From the NCBI GenBank assembly GCA_947492475.1, contig CANLNM010000004.1, positions 186,001 to 250,000 on the forward strand: a stretch of 64,000 nt of DNA. The letters run 5' to 3'. The notes beneath the pieces were generated by a model. The model worked only from the letters and a program-made list of their open reading frames with translations, was not told the origin of the DNA and made no database searches. Positions 35,412 to 44,601 of this stretch are shown here, one piece after another; the stretch's first letter is position 1, and each line of letters begins with the position of its first letter. The position numbers were made by a program, and so were the translations under genes. Source of the DNA: an uncultured Paracoccaceae bacterium (GTDB lineage Bacteria > Pseudomonadota > Alphaproteobacteria > Rhodobacterales > Rhodobacteraceae).

Positions 35412-35440
35412 TTGACAGAGCTGCGATTGCGCCGTTTTAC
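35412..35440 (+). promoter_or_regulatory. Predicted promoter of the acyl-CoA synthetase operon
   Basis: TTGACA (35412-35417) is followed after 17 bases by TTTTAC (35435-35440), a good sigma-70 type pair. The palindromic operator begins five bases after the -10 element. Confidence 0.5.
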
Positions 35441-35445
35441 TCGGC

Positions 35446-35465
35446 AAATGAACGAATGTTCATTT
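35446..35465. promoter_or_regulatory. TetR-type operator upstream of acyl-CoA synthetase
   Basis: AAATGAACGAATGTTCATTT has perfect 8-bp arms (AAATGAAC / GTTCATTT) around a 4-base centre. It sits between the predicted -10 element and the ATG at 35482, so a bound dimer would block transcription. The half-site ATGAAC/GTTCAT is common for TetR-family regulators of fatty-acid genes. No TetR gene is adjacent; the regulator is probably elsewhere. Confidence 0.65.
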
Positions 35466-35481
35466 ACCTAAAAGGGGTTAA

Positions 35482-37134
35482 ATGATGCTGACCAAAGGTG
35501 CAGATATCGCCGAAACCCGCTCTGGGTTTGGGTGGAACATTCCGACGCATTTCAACATTGGCGTCGATATTTGTGATCGCCCTGCTGCGCAGCATCCCGA
35601 CAAAATTGCGATTATTGACGTTGATCCGGATTTTGCGGTGACCCGATACAATTTCAGACAGCTGCGCGACATGTCAAATATTCTGGCAAACGCCCTGTCA
35701 CGGCATTGCCAAGAACAAGACAGGATTGGCGTGCTCTTGCCCCAAGGGATCATTACCGCAACCGCCCATGCTGCGATCCCCAAACTGGGCTGTATCGCAT
35801 TGCCTTTGTTCACTTTATTTGGCCCAGAGGCGTTACAGCACAGGTTACAGGATTCCGGGACCAAAGTGTTGCTCACCAATGCGATGGGCGCGGCCATGAT
35901 CGCCAAAATCCGGCCAAACCTGCCTGATCTGGCGCTGGTCATATCCGTTGATGGCCGCGACGATAACGCCATAGGCTATGCCGATTTCACCCACGGAATG
36001 GCGACCACTTTCACCTCTGTTCAGACCCGCGCCGATGACCCGGCTTTGTTGATCTATACGTCTGGGACCACCGGAAACCCCAAAGGCGCGCTGCATGCAC
36101 ATCGGGTGTTGCTCGGACATTTGCCGGGCGTCGAAATGAGCCATAATTTTTTTCCTCAACCCGGGGATTGCATCTGGACGCCTGCCGATTGGGCCTGGAT
36201 TGGCGGTCTATTGGATGTGCTGATGCCCGCATTGCATCATGGCGTGCCGGTTGTGGCCTGTCGGTTTCGCAAATTCACCCCCGAAGCCGCATTTCGATTG
36301 ATCCGAGACCACAATATTCAAAACACCTTTTTGCCCCCTACCGCGCTCAAAATGATGCAACTGGCGCCCGCCGACCTCCAGCCGAAATTCCAGCTGCGCA
36401 GTGTCGCGAGCGGCGGTGAGCCGCTTGGCAAAGAATTGATTGCATGGGGTCGAACCGTTTTCGGAACCACGATCAACGAATTTTACGGTCAGACCGAATG
36501 CAACATGATCGTTTCGTCTTGTGCTGATTTGGCCCCCGCAGAGCTGGGGATCATGGGATTTGCTGTCCCGGGCCATCACGTGGACATAATCGACGAAACC
36601 ACACAAACCTGTTTGGGTCAGGATCAGGTCGGAACCATCGCGATCCGGGCGCCTGATCCCGTTATGTTTCTAAAATATTGGAACAATCCTGACGCAACTG
36701 ACGCAAAATATCTGACGATCGATGATCAGAAATGGCTGCTGACCGGCGACAAGGGCTACAAAACACAATCGGGGCGTATCGGTTTTTTGGGTCGTGATGA
36801 CGACATCATCAGTTCCGGTGGCTATCGCATTGGCCCTGCCGAAATCGAAGATTGCATCCAATCCCATCCCGCCGTGGAATTGGTTGGCGTTGTGGGCAAA
36901 CCCGATCCCGTCCGTGGTGCTGTTGTGGCCGCCTATGTTCAGTTATCAGCCAATCACGCCCCCAGCGACGCACTGGCAGATGACATCGCCGCCCATGTCA
37001 AAACCCAGCTTGCCGCATATGAATTTCCCCGCATTGTTCGGTTCATTGATCAGATGCCGATGACCACAACCGGGAAAATCATCCGATCACAGCTGCGCCA
37101 GCTTGCTGAGAAAGAAGCCAAAGATGACCACTGA
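35482..37134 (+). CDS. Acyl-CoA synthetase (AMP-forming)
   Basis: 550 residues. The ATP/AMP signature LLIYTSGTTGNPKGALHAH is at about 190-210; the later motifs NEFYGQTECNMIVSSCADLAP (A5) and FLGRDDDIISSGGYRIGPAEIE (A8) and the catalytic Lys in TTTGKIIRSQLR (A10) are intact. It activates a carboxylic acid as acyl-AMP and then acyl-CoA. The substrate is not clear from sequence; its resemblance is to acetyl/medium-chain acyl-CoA synthetases. It overlaps the enoyl-CoA hydratase gene, so the two probably start and continue degradation of one acid, released by a TetR regulator. Confidence 0.88.
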   Translation: MMLTKGADIAETRSGFGWNIPTHFNIGVDICDRPAAQHPDKIAIIDVDPDFAVTRYNFRQLRDMSNILANALSRHCQEQDRIGVLLPQGIITATAHAAIPKLGCIALPLFTLFGPEALQHRLQDSGTKVLLTNAMGAAMIAKIRPNLPDLALVISVDGRDDNAIGYADFTHGMATTFTSVQTRADDPALLIYTSGTTGNPKGALHAHRVLLGHLPGVEMSHNFFPQPGDCIWTPADWAWIGGLLDVLMPALHHGVPVVACRFRKFTPEAAFRLIRDHNIQNTFLPPTALKMMQLAPADLQPKFQLRSVASGGEPLGKELIAWGRTVFGTTINEFYGQTECNMIVSSCADLAPAELGIMGFAVPGHHVDIIDETTQTCLGQDQVGTIAIRAPDPVMFLKYWNNPDATDAKYLTIDDQKWLLTGDKGYKTQSGRIGFLGRDDDIISSGGYRIGPAEIEDCIQSHPAVELVGVVGKPDPVRGAVVAAYVQLSANHAPSDALADDIAAHVKTQLAAYEFPRIVRFIDQMPMTTTGKIIRSQLRQLAEKEAKDDH

Positions 37135-37900
37135 CGCACCCATCCTTTTGGATATTTCTGATCATATTGCGCGGGTGACACTGAACCGGCCACAAAAACG
37201 TAATGCCGTTGATGCAACTATGTGTGCCGCGATCACACAGGCCTTTGACACGATCGAGGCAGACCCAAATGTCCGCGTGACGGTGTTGTCTGGAAAGGGT
37301 CCTGTTTTTTGCTCAGGGATGGATCTGCGAGCGTATCAACAGGGGCAATCGGACCAGATTTTGTTTGGGCAATACGGGTTTGCGGGGTTCGTAAAACGCC
37401 GCAGACAAAAACCAGTGATTGCCGCGGTTCACGGGGCCGCATTGGCCGGAGGATTTGAAATAATGCTGGCCTGCGATTTGGCCGTTGCCAGTGAAAATGC
37501 CGTATTTGGATTGCCAGAGGCAAAGCTTGGCCTGATCGCTGGTGGCGGTGGCGCATTTCGACTGGCCCAGCGCATGCCGCGGGTTTTGGCCAATGAAATG
37601 CTTTTATCCGGTCGGTCTGTTTCAGCTCAGGTGATGCAGCAATATGGAATGCTCAATCACGTGACGTCCGACGGTGAAGTAATTGACAAAGCACATGAAA
37701 TAGCGACGGACATCGCCAAAAACGCACCGCTCAGTCTGGCGTCCAGCCTCGCATTGTCGGATCAATCCTGCGCTGTATCAGAACCTGATTTATGGGCGCA
37801 AAGCGATGCAGCACTGTCGCAATTGGGCCAATCTCATGACGTCCAAGAAGGCATTTCGGCCTTCTTGGAAAAACGTGCGCCAAAATGGCAGGGATCCTAA
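37124..37900 (+). CDS. Enoyl-CoA hydratase/isomerase family protein (crotonase fold)
   Basis: 258 residues from the ATG at 37124, which lies inside the end of the synthetase gene (11-base overlap). The crotonase core is visible as RVTLNRPQKRNAVDATM, GPVFCSGMDLRAYQQG (oxyanion hole), AAVHGAALAGGFEIMLACDL and the AVFGLPEAKLGLIAGGGGAFRLAQRMP segment. It hydrates or isomerises an enoyl-CoA intermediate. The residue at the first catalytic glutamate region is GGGAFRL, so its exact reaction (hydratase, isomerase or hydrolase) is uncertain. It ends with a 4-base tail-to-tail overlap with manC. Confidence 0.85.
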   Translation: MTTDAPILLDISDHIARVTLNRPQKRNAVDATMCAAITQAFDTIEADPNVRVTVLSGKGPVFCSGMDLRAYQQGQSDQILFGQYGFAGFVKRRRQKPVIAAVHGAALAGGFEIMLACDLAVASENAVFGLPEAKLGLIAGGGGAFRLAQRMPRVLANEMLLSGRSVSAQVMQQYGMLNHVTSDGEVIDKAHEIATDIAKNAPLSLASSLALSDQSCAVSEPDLWAQSDAALSQLGQSHDVQEGISAFLEKRAPKWQGS

Positions 37901-39342
37901 CCCTTTGCGCCCTGCCCGCGTGCATAAACATCTTCGAGGCGCACAATGTCATCCTCACCCAGATAGGACCCGGTTTGAACTTCGATCAAAACCATGGGCA
38001 CTTTGCCGGGGTTTTCCATGCGATGCACAGCGCCTAGCGGGATGTAAACGGACTGATTTTCGGACACCAATTTGACCTCATCATCGATGGTCACTTTGGC
38101 GGTGCCTTCGACAACAATCCAATGCTCCGAACGGTGGTGATGGCTCTGTAGACTCAGGGCAGCGCCGGGATGCACGTGAATGCGTTTCACCTGAAATCTG
38201 GACCCAATAACCAAGCTTTCAAACCACCCCCATGGGCGGTGATCCTTGGGAAAATCGGTTGCCTGCGCGGACCCTTTGGTTTTCAGGGCGGCAACGGCTT
38301 TTTTGACGTCTTGGGCGCGGGACATGTCAGCGATCAGAACCGCATCATTCATCGCCACCGCCATCACATTATCCAGCCCTACACCAACCAGTTCCAACTG
38401 ATCGCTGTCGGATCGCAGCAACGTGTTGTTGCAATCAATGGCCGTCGCGTCCCCAGAGGTGACAACGCCGTTTTCGTCTGGTCCAAATTCCCGCCAGACC
38501 GCGTCCCAGCCCCCTAAATCGGACCAGCCGCCGTCAAATGGCACAACCGACAGATTATCAGACCGTTCCATAACTGCGTAATCGATTGAAATGTCTTCGG
38601 CTTGGCACCAATCGTCGGGTGCCAGACGCAAGAACCCCAAATCAACCTCGGCATTGGTCACGGCATTCCCAACCGGCCCCATCAGAGCAGGCGCATAAGA
38701 TTTAAATGCCTCAACAATGTCGCGCGCTTTGAACAGGAAAATGCCCGCATTCCACAGGAAATGACCCGCCTCAAGCATTTGAACCGCATGATCATGATCT
38801 GGCTTTTCAACAAATTGCTTTAGGTCAATCGCGGTGCCATTTGCGTCCGGTTTTGCCGACAATTCCAGATACCCATAGGCGGTTTCTGCATGGGTCGGCT
38901 GGATGCCAAATGTGACCAGCTTTCCGTCTTGGATCGCTTCCAAGCCCTTGGTGACGGCTTTGTGAAATGCGGCTTTGTCCAGAACCACGTGATCAGATGG
39001 GGCAACCAACATGATCGCCTCTGGGTCTTTTTCCAGCAAATACAACGCAGCGGCCAAAACGGCGGGTGCTGTATTTCGCCCCTCTGGTTCGATCAATATT
39101 GCATTGGGGTCGATGCCGATTTCGGTCAGTTGTTCCGTCACAATGAACCGAAAATCTGACCCTGTCAAAATAACCGGCTTGTCGAATTCGATGCCGTTTT
39201 CGGCCCCGCTCAACCGATGAGCAGACGCCTGAAACAGGGTTTCCTCGCCCACCAATGGCACAAATTGTTTGGGATAGCTTTTTCGGGACAAAGGCCAAAG
39301 CCGCGTCCCTGATCCGCCACAAAGGATGACCGGTGTCACCAT
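37897..39342 (-). CDS. manC: Mannose-1-phosphate guanylyltransferase/mannose-6-phosphate isomerase
   Basis: 481 residues, the normal length of the bifunctional type II PMI/GMP enzyme. The N-terminal nucleotidyltransferase has PVILCGGSGTRLWPLSRKS and YPKQFVPL, with FVEKPDHDHA further on. The C-terminal cupin isomerase domain has SLQSHHHRSEHWIVVEGTAKV and ends near HRMENPGKVPMVLIEVQTGSY. It makes GDP-mannose for surface polysaccharides or for fucose-type sugars. The gene stands alone, 185 bases downstream of the lacI-type gene, and converges with the enoyl-CoA hydratase gene. Confidence 0.93.
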   Translation of the reverse strand: MVTPVILCGGSGTRLWPLSRKSYPKQFVPLVGEETLFQASAHRLSGAENGIEFDKPVILTGSDFRFIVTEQLTEIGIDPNAILIEPEGRNTAPAVLAAALYLLEKDPEAIMLVAPSDHVVLDKAAFHKAVTKGLEAIQDGKLVTFGIQPTHAETAYGYLELSAKPDANGTAIDLKQFVEKPDHDHAVQMLEAGHFLWNAGIFLFKARDIVEAFKSYAPALMGPVGNAVTNAEVDLGFLRLAPDDWCQAEDISIDYAVMERSDNLSVVPFDGGWSDLGGWDAVWREFGPDENGVVTSGDATAIDCNNTLLRSDSDQLELVGVGLDNVMAVAMNDAVLIADMSRAQDVKKAVAALKTKGSAQATDFPKDHRPWGWFESLVIGSRFQVKRIHVHPGAALSLQSHHHRSEHWIVVEGTAKVTIDDEVKLVSENQSVYIPLGAVHRMENPGKVPMVLIEVQTGSYLGEDDIVRLEDVYARGQGAKG

Positions 39343-39527
39343 GGAAATTCTCCCTACTCAAATGCGCCGCAAGGAAGCAGCCTCGCTGGTCTCAATAACT
39401 TGTGTTCATGGTCAAAGATCGGAATACGCGCAACCTGTCATGACCGACTTTAGATCATCATATCCCGGAAATTGAACCAAAATATGACCGAATTGACGTC
39501 ACCAACCGGTTTCGGAAGACGGTTTTA

Positions 39528-40523
39528 TCACCCTGTTGCCGTTCCGCGAATGATCAGCTCTGCTTTGAAGCTGAAAACTTGGGCGGGATGATCAGCCCCT
39601 TTGAGGGCGATCAGATCAACGGCTTGCTGCGCCAAAGCGTCCACCGGAATTTGCACTGTCGAAATCCCGCCATTGATCCACACGTAGTGGCTTGGGTCTC
39701 CATACCCAACAAACGCCAATTGATCCGGTCTCGCTTGATCCGATTCCATATAGGCGTTCAATGCCCCGTTAGAAATTTCAAAACCACCGCAGACCAACGC
39801 TGTGGCTGGGCTGTTTTGAATGATATCCCTTGCCTGATCACGCCCCATTTCAAAAGAAGGTTTGCCCGTCCGAATGAGATCGGGGATCTTGGTCAATCCA
39901 ACCTGTTCCAGTCCCTTTTCAAAGGCTGCAAGCCGACTGCGACCAGAGGACAATTCAGCGTCTGCCCCGATATAGGCGATCTGCGAATGCCCCTGCTTTG
40001 CAAGATGTCGCACAGCGTTTTCCAAGGCCGGACCGTCATCCACCAACACTGCATCGGCGTCTTTTGTCATGGTCCGTTGGCGGATCAATTGCACAACGCG
40101 CATTGCGTCAAAATGCGCCGGTTCAACATGTGACTGACCGGGGGATGGCACCATGACAACAGCCTGCGCTTGCACTTCTCTTAGACGATCCAGTGCCAGT
40201 TCTTCGACGGCTTTGTCATCGTTGGTCAAATGGATGATCAACTGAAATGCATTTTGGTCACAGGCCAGCGCCATCGCATTTGCAAATCGGGCGTAAAACT
40301 CATTCACAATATTGGGCAATAGCAAGCCAACAATTTGGGTTCCGTCCCCCCGCATCGCCATGGCCGCCGCACTTTTGACATAACCCATATCACGGGCGTG
40401 TTTCAAAACAGATTCTCGGGTTTCTTTTTGAACATTCGGATGATTCGACAATGCCCGGGATACCGTCATGTGGGAAATTCCCAGATCCTTGGCGATGGAC
40501 TTGATAGTAACGCGACCTGACAC
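39528..40523 (-). CDS. LacI-family transcriptional regulator
   Basis: 331 residues from a GTG at 40523 (AAAGGGG upstream); upstream in-frame ATGs at 40571 and 40556 lack good sites. The N-terminal helix-turn-helix is VTIKSIAKDLGISHMTVSRALS, and a periplasmic-binding-protein-like domain follows (about 60-331). It probably senses a sugar or sugar acid. It is divergent from the kinase-enolase operon; the 16-bp palindrome at 40600-40615 lies in the shared intergenic region and a second copy lies at 44602-44613. That points to local control of both operons. Confidence 0.92.
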   Translation of the reverse strand: MSGRVTIKSIAKDLGISHMTVSRALSNHPNVQKETRESVLKHARDMGYVKSAAAMAMRGDGTQIVGLLLPNIVNEFYARFANAMALACDQNAFQLIIHLTNDDKAVEELALDRLREVQAQAVVMVPSPGQSHVEPAHFDAMRVVQLIRQRTMTKDADAVLVDDGPALENAVRHLAKQGHSQIAYIGADAELSSGRSRLAAFEKGLEQVGLTKIPDLIRTGKPSFEMGRDQARDIIQNSPATALVCGGFEISNGALNAYMESDQARPDQLAFVGYGDPSHYVWINGGISTVQIPVDALAQQAVDLIALKGADHPAQVFSFKAELIIRGTATG

Positions 40524-40599
40524 CTTAACCCCTTTGAATTTCGAACCTTCTAGCATTTTAGCACAACCCATCTTGACACAAAATCAATTCCAACGCAAA

Positions 40600-40615
40600 T
40601 TGTTCACGTGAACAA
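40600..40615. promoter_or_regulatory. LacI-type operator 1, between lacI-type gene and kinase gene
   Basis: TTGTTCACGTGAACAA is a perfect 16-bp palindrome with the central CG typical of LacI-family sites. It lies 22 bases before the kinase ATG and next to a TTGACA element (40573-40578). The inner 12 bases recur at 44602-44613. Confidence 0.75.
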
Positions 40616-40636
40616 AAACGCCGGTGAAAGACGCAA

Positions 40637-41650
40637 ATGACAACGCAACTCAATGATCGATGCCTGCAATTGGTCCGGGAATTGGGCCTGGGATATGTCG
40701 AAGATGTTACCGACATTACTCCTCTGACAGGCGGTGTCGCATCAGACATAGCCGCCCTGACGCTGGGCGGGCGCCGAATTTGTGTGAAATTTGCGTTGCC
40801 CAAGCTGAAAGTTGCAGCAGATTGGTACGCCCCTGTGCATCGCAACGCGGCCGAATATGCGTGGCTGGAAACAGCCGCCAAGATCACGCCGAATAGTGCG
40901 GTAAAACTGTTCGGTCGATCAGAAAAGGCCCACGGATTTGCGATGGAATTTGTCGCGGGGCCAGATGTGTACCTATGGAAAACCGCGCTGTTGGATGGTC
41001 AGATTTGCAAAGGCGAAGCAGCCCGTATCGGCGGCATGATTGGCCAAATTCATGCAGCGTCCACCGAGCCGGGTTTTGAGGATACGCCATTCCAAAACCA
41101 AGAAGATTTTCGCGCCTTGCGGATCGAACCATACTTATCGTTCACCGCCTCAAAACATCCAGATATTGCGCGCGCTTTAACCAAATTGGCCGACAGATTG
41201 TTTGTCAGCAAACAAGTCCTGACCCATGGCGATGTCAGCCCGAAAAACATCCTGATCCGTCCGCACGGGCCTGTCATTTTGGACGCGGAATGCGCGACCA
41301 TCGGGGATGCAAGCTTTGATCCGTCTTTCTGCCTCAATCACCTCGCGCTCAAAGCGTATCATCTGCCGAATTCACGTCCCGGATTGCTGGCTGAAATGCT
41401 GGCGTTCTGGCAGGGATATGTGCCCCATATTTCGTGGGAATCCCGATCCGATTTGGAAACCCGCATCTGTCTGCTTTTACCAGCGTTGATGCTGGCGCGG
41501 ATCGACGGGAAATCCCCGGTAGAATATTTGTCTGAACGAGAACGTTCAAACCTGCGAACCATCGCTATTGATATGATCAAAGCCCCTGAAACAACGTTGT
41601 CAAACTTCGTTTCCACGCTCGATCACCACATGAAGGAACGAAGTGTATGA
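40637..41650 (+). CDS. APH-family small-molecule kinase
   Basis: 337 residues with the aminoglycoside-phosphotransferase/choline-kinase fold. The catalytic loop is LTHGDVSPKNILI (about 195-207) and the metal-binding motif is VILDAECATIGDASFDPSF (about 215-230), where AEC replaces the usual DWE. An ATP-binding lysine lies in RRICVKFALP. It likely phosphorylates a hydroxyl of a sugar, sugar acid or glycerate rather than an antibiotic, because the next gene is an enolase paralogue. It overlaps that gene by four bases and is preceded by the LacI-type operator. Confidence 0.82.
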   Translation: MTTQLNDRCLQLVRELGLGYVEDVTDITPLTGGVASDIAALTLGGRRICVKFALPKLKVAADWYAPVHRNAAEYAWLETAAKITPNSAVKLFGRSEKAHGFAMEFVAGPDVYLWKTALLDGQICKGEAARIGGMIGQIHAASTEPGFEDTPFQNQEDFRALRIEPYLSFTASKHPDIARALTKLADRLFVSKQVLTHGDVSPKNILIRPHGPVILDAECATIGDASFDPSFCLNHLALKAYHLPNSRPGLLAEMLAFWQGYVPHISWESRSDLETRICLLLPALMLARIDGKSPVEYLSERERSNLRTIAIDMIKAPETTLSNFVSTLDHHMKERSV

Positions 41651-42963
41651 CCGTCATTTCAGACGTCAAAGCCCGCCGCGTATGGGATTCGCGCGGGAAC
41701 CCCACCATCGAGGTGGATGTGATTCTACAAAACGGCGCACGAGGCCGTGCGATTGCGCCCGCCGGCGCGTCCCGTGGCACCAGAGAAGCAATCGATTTGC
41801 GCGATGGCGGACCGGCTTTGCGGGGTATGAATGTCAGCACAGCCCTAAACGGAATTCAAACCCGCATCGCGCCGGCGTTAATCGGGATGGATGTGCAGGA
41901 TCAGCAGGGTGTGGATGCGGCAATACTCGCGCTGGATTCATCCCCCCTAAAAAGCGATCTGGGCGGCAATGCCACGGTTGCAACGTCGCTGGCGGTCCTG
42001 CATGCCGCTGCGGCTGACGCCCAAAAACCGCTGTGGCGCCATGTTGCGGACCATTATGGCTGCGTTCCCTCATTGCCTCTGCCGGAAATTCAGATTTTTG
42101 GCGGTGGTGCCCATGCGGGCCGTCGCGTCGATATTCAGGACTTTATGATTATGGTCCCGGGCGCGGTTAGTTTTGACGACGTTATGGAAATCACAAACGA
42201 GGTCTATTTTGCCGCCGGGGATATCATGGCCAAACGCGGAAAACTGGCCGGAGTTGCAGATGAGGGAGGCTGGTGGCCCAACTTTGACAGCAACGAAGAA
42301 GCGTTGGAAACACTGGTCCAAGCGATTGAACTGGCGGGCGAAAAGCCCGGCGAACGGGTCGTGATCTCACTTGATATTGCGGCCTCTGAGTTTGGAAAGA
42401 CTGGGGATTATCGGCTCGCTCTAGAGGATCGCCAGCTGGATAGCGGCGATTTGATTGATCTGTTGGGGCGCTGGCTGGATGCCTATCCGATTGTCTCAAT
42501 CGAAGACCCGGTGGCAGAAGACGACGTTGACGGTATGCGTGAATTTACTGCCCGTTTTGGCGATCAGGTACAAATCATCGGGGATGATTATCTGGTCACC
42601 AATGCAGCATTGGTGGATCAGGCCATTCGCGATCAAACCTGCAACGCCGTGTTGGTCAAAGTGAACCAGGCCGGCACGGTCAGTGAATCCATCGACACCT
42701 TTCATGCGGCTCAAAAACAGGGTTGGGGCGCGATCGTGTCTGCCCGATCCGGGGAAACCGAGGACGTTTCTATCAGCCACTTGTCAACCGGATTGGGCGG
42801 TGGCCAATTAAAGGTTGGGTCGTTTACGCGATCTGAACGCATGGTCAAATGGAATGAATGTCTGCGCATTCAAGATGAGCTCGGATCGGCGGCTTTTGTC
42901 GGCGGCGCACCCTTGGCTCAGACTTGGTGGGGCAAAACAAATCAAAAGGACGCACAGAAATGA
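41647..42963 (+). CDS. Non-canonical enolase paralogue
   Basis: 438 residues, full enolase length. Retained: catalytic acid/base pair E206 (ADEGGW) and K338 (LVKVNQAGT); metal ligands D243, E286 and D313; the loop Ser42 (GASRG), H156 (GGAHA), R367-S368 and K389. Changed: the enolase-invariant SHRSGETED reads SARSGETED (His to Ala at 366), the QEF glutamate is Asp165, and SGASTG is AGASRG. So the proton-abstraction chemistry is intact, but the substrate pocket around C3 differs. It sits between a kinase and an FAH hydrolase in a LacI-controlled operon, so it is unlikely to be the housekeeping enolase. It overlaps the kinase and FAH genes by four bases each. Confidence 0.85.
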   Translation: MTVISDVKARRVWDSRGNPTIEVDVILQNGARGRAIAPAGASRGTREAIDLRDGGPALRGMNVSTALNGIQTRIAPALIGMDVQDQQGVDAAILALDSSPLKSDLGGNATVATSLAVLHAAAADAQKPLWRHVADHYGCVPSLPLPEIQIFGGGAHAGRRVDIQDFMIMVPGAVSFDDVMEITNEVYFAAGDIMAKRGKLAGVADEGGWWPNFDSNEEALETLVQAIELAGEKPGERVVISLDIAASEFGKTGDYRLALEDRQLDSGDLIDLLGRWLDAYPIVSIEDPVAEDDVDGMREFTARFGDQVQIIGDDYLVTNAALVDQAIRDQTCNAVLVKVNQAGTVSESIDTFHAAQKQGWGAIVSARSGETEDVSISHLSTGLGGGQLKVGSFTRSERMVKWNECLRIQDELGSAAFVGGAPLAQTWWGKTNQKDAQK

Positions 42964-43808
42964 AGCTTGCACGATATGGGGCCCGAAACGCACCCAAAAC
43001 CCCATGTATATTGGACCAAGACGACGCCCCAAGGAATGCATCTTCGCTGGTTGATGACTTTGGACCCAACAGCCTGTCACCCGATTTGATCACAAAGCTG
43101 CAATCGGTTGATCCAATGACACTGCCGCTGATGGATGTAACGGATATGCGGCTGGCCCCGCCGATTTCGCAGCCCAAAAACATCTGGTGCATCGGGTTGA
43201 ACTATTCTGACCACGCGGCCGAGGCAGGCATGGACATCCCCCAAGAGCCGATCCTGTTCAACAAATCCAGCGGCACCTTTTGCGGGCCAAATGACGACAT
43301 CTTGTTTTCCCCCAAAATGACCAAACTAGATTGGGAAGTCGAACTGGGCATCGTCATCGGCAAACCAGCATTGAACATTTCCAAATCAGAGGCAATGGAT
43401 CATGTCGCTGGTTTTGTATTGGTAAATGATCTGTCTGAACGCGCATGGCAGCTAGAACGGTCCGGCCAATGGGTCAAAGGCAAATCATTCCCCAATTTCT
43501 GCCCCACAGGGCCGTTTTTGATCACCCCAGACGCGGTGGGTGATGTCCAAAGCTTGGGCATGTGGCTGAATGTGAATGGTCAACGAATGCAGACCGGTAA
43601 TACCGGCACGATGATTTTCGACGTGGAAACCATTGTCAGCTATATGTCCGAATTTACGCGACTAGAGCCGGGCGATCTGATCTGCACCGGGACCCCGCCG
43701 GGTGTCGGCGCAGGCATGGATCCACAGACATGGCTTCAGGTCGGCGATCAAGTGTCCCTTGGGATCGATGGTTTGGGTGAGCAAACCCAAACCGTTGTCG
43801 CATTATAG
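42960..43808 (+). CDS. FAH-family hydrolase (2,4-dioxo sugar-acid hydrolase type)
   Basis: 282 residues from the ATG at 42960, which overlaps the enolase stop (ATGA). The fumarylacetoacetase C-terminal fold is clear: IWCIGLNYSDHAAEAG, LDWEVELGIVIGK with the metal-binding acidic residues, FVLVNDLSERAWQLERSGQW and GDLICTGTPPGVG. This subgroup includes 2,4-diketo-3-deoxy-L-rhamnonate/fuconate hydrolases, which release pyruvate plus lactate. With the SDR that follows it fits the end of a non-phosphorylative sugar route. Other C-C hydrolase substrates are possible. Confidence 0.85.
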   Translation: MKLARYGARNAPKTPCILDQDDAPRNASSLVDDFGPNSLSPDLITKLQSVDPMTLPLMDVTDMRLAPPISQPKNIWCIGLNYSDHAAEAGMDIPQEPILFNKSSGTFCGPNDDILFSPKMTKLDWEVELGIVIGKPALNISKSEAMDHVAGFVLVNDLSERAWQLERSGQWVKGKSFPNFCPTGPFLITPDAVGDVQSLGMWLNVNGQRMQTGNTGTMIFDVETIVSYMSEFTRLEPGDLICTGTPPGVGAGMDPQTWLQVGDQVSLGIDGLGEQTQTVVAL

Positions 43809-43819
43809 AGATCGATGCG

Positions 43820-44572
43820 ATGACTGTTGCCCCCCCGTTAAAACTTTTGGGAAAAGTTGCTGTAGTGACCGCCGCAGGCCAAGGGATTGGCCGTGCCGTG
43901 GCCGAACGATTGCGGGACGACGGGGCAACGGTTTTTGCCAGTGACCTGAACGCTGATTTAATGGCTAATCTGGCTGGCGTTGACAAAACCCAGCTGGATG
44001 CGACCGACGAAACCGCTGTGCAAACCTTTTTTAGCCGGTTTGATCATATCGACATTCTGGTTCACGCCGTTGGATTTGTTCATCAGGGCACTATCGAACA
44101 ATGCAGCATCGAAGATTGGCGTAAAACCTGTACCATTACGATGGATAGCGCGTTTCATATCGCCAAAGCTGCGATCCCCCACATGAAGGAAAACGGCGGC
44201 AGTCTGACCACAATCGCCTCGGTTGCCAGTTCCCTGAAAGGGTTCCCCAAACGGGCCGCTTATGGGGCCGCCAAAGGGGGCGTCATTGGCCTGACCAAAG
44301 CCATGGCCGCAGATTATTTACCAAATAAAATCCGATGCAATGCGGTGTGTCCGGGCACAATTGACAGCCCAAGTTTGCAAGACCGCGTTCAGGAATTGTC
44401 GCTAGACTTAGGCAGCATTGAGGCCGCGTGGAATTTCTTTTTAGAGCGCCAGCCATCTGGCCGTTTGGGGACCCCAGAAGAAGTTGCCGCAATCTGTGCA
44501 TTTCTCGCATCTGATGATGCGGCATTTATCACAGGCCAATGTCTGCAAATCGACGGAGGAATCACAATTTAA
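43820..44572 (+). CDS. SDR dehydrogenase, 2-keto-3-deoxy-fuconate 4-dehydrogenase type
   Basis: 250 residues. The cofactor motif is TAAGQGIGRAVAE; the active-site set is Ser in SVASSLKG and Y-x-x-x-K in YGAAKGG. The NAVCPGTIDSPSLQDRVQE segment closely resembles DHRS6-like enzymes that oxidise C4 of 2-keto-3-deoxy-fuconate/rhamnonate. Together with the FAH gene 11 bases upstream, it would make the 2,4-dioxo acid the hydrolase cleaves. A stem-loop (arms 44572-44578 and 44597-44603) just before the operator may end the transcript. Confidence 0.82.
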   Translation: MTVAPPLKLLGKVAVVTAAGQGIGRAVAERLRDDGATVFASDLNADLMANLAGVDKTQLDATDETAVQTFFSRFDHIDILVHAVGFVHQGTIEQCSIEDWRKTCTITMDSAFHIAKAAIPHMKENGGSLTTIASVASSLKGFPKRAAYGAAKGGVIGLTKAMAADYLPNKIRCNAVCPGTIDSPSLQDRVQELSLDLGSIEAAWNFFLERQPSGRLGTPEEVAAICAFLASDDAAFITGQCLQIDGGITI

Positions 44573-44601
44573 CATCGCACGGCGTTTTTTTGACGCGCGA
44601 T

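Noticed and set aside
37897-40523. manC as part of the LacI regulon
   Set aside because: It is on the same strand but 185 bases downstream of the lacI-type gene, with no copy of the operator and no functional link to the catabolic genes.
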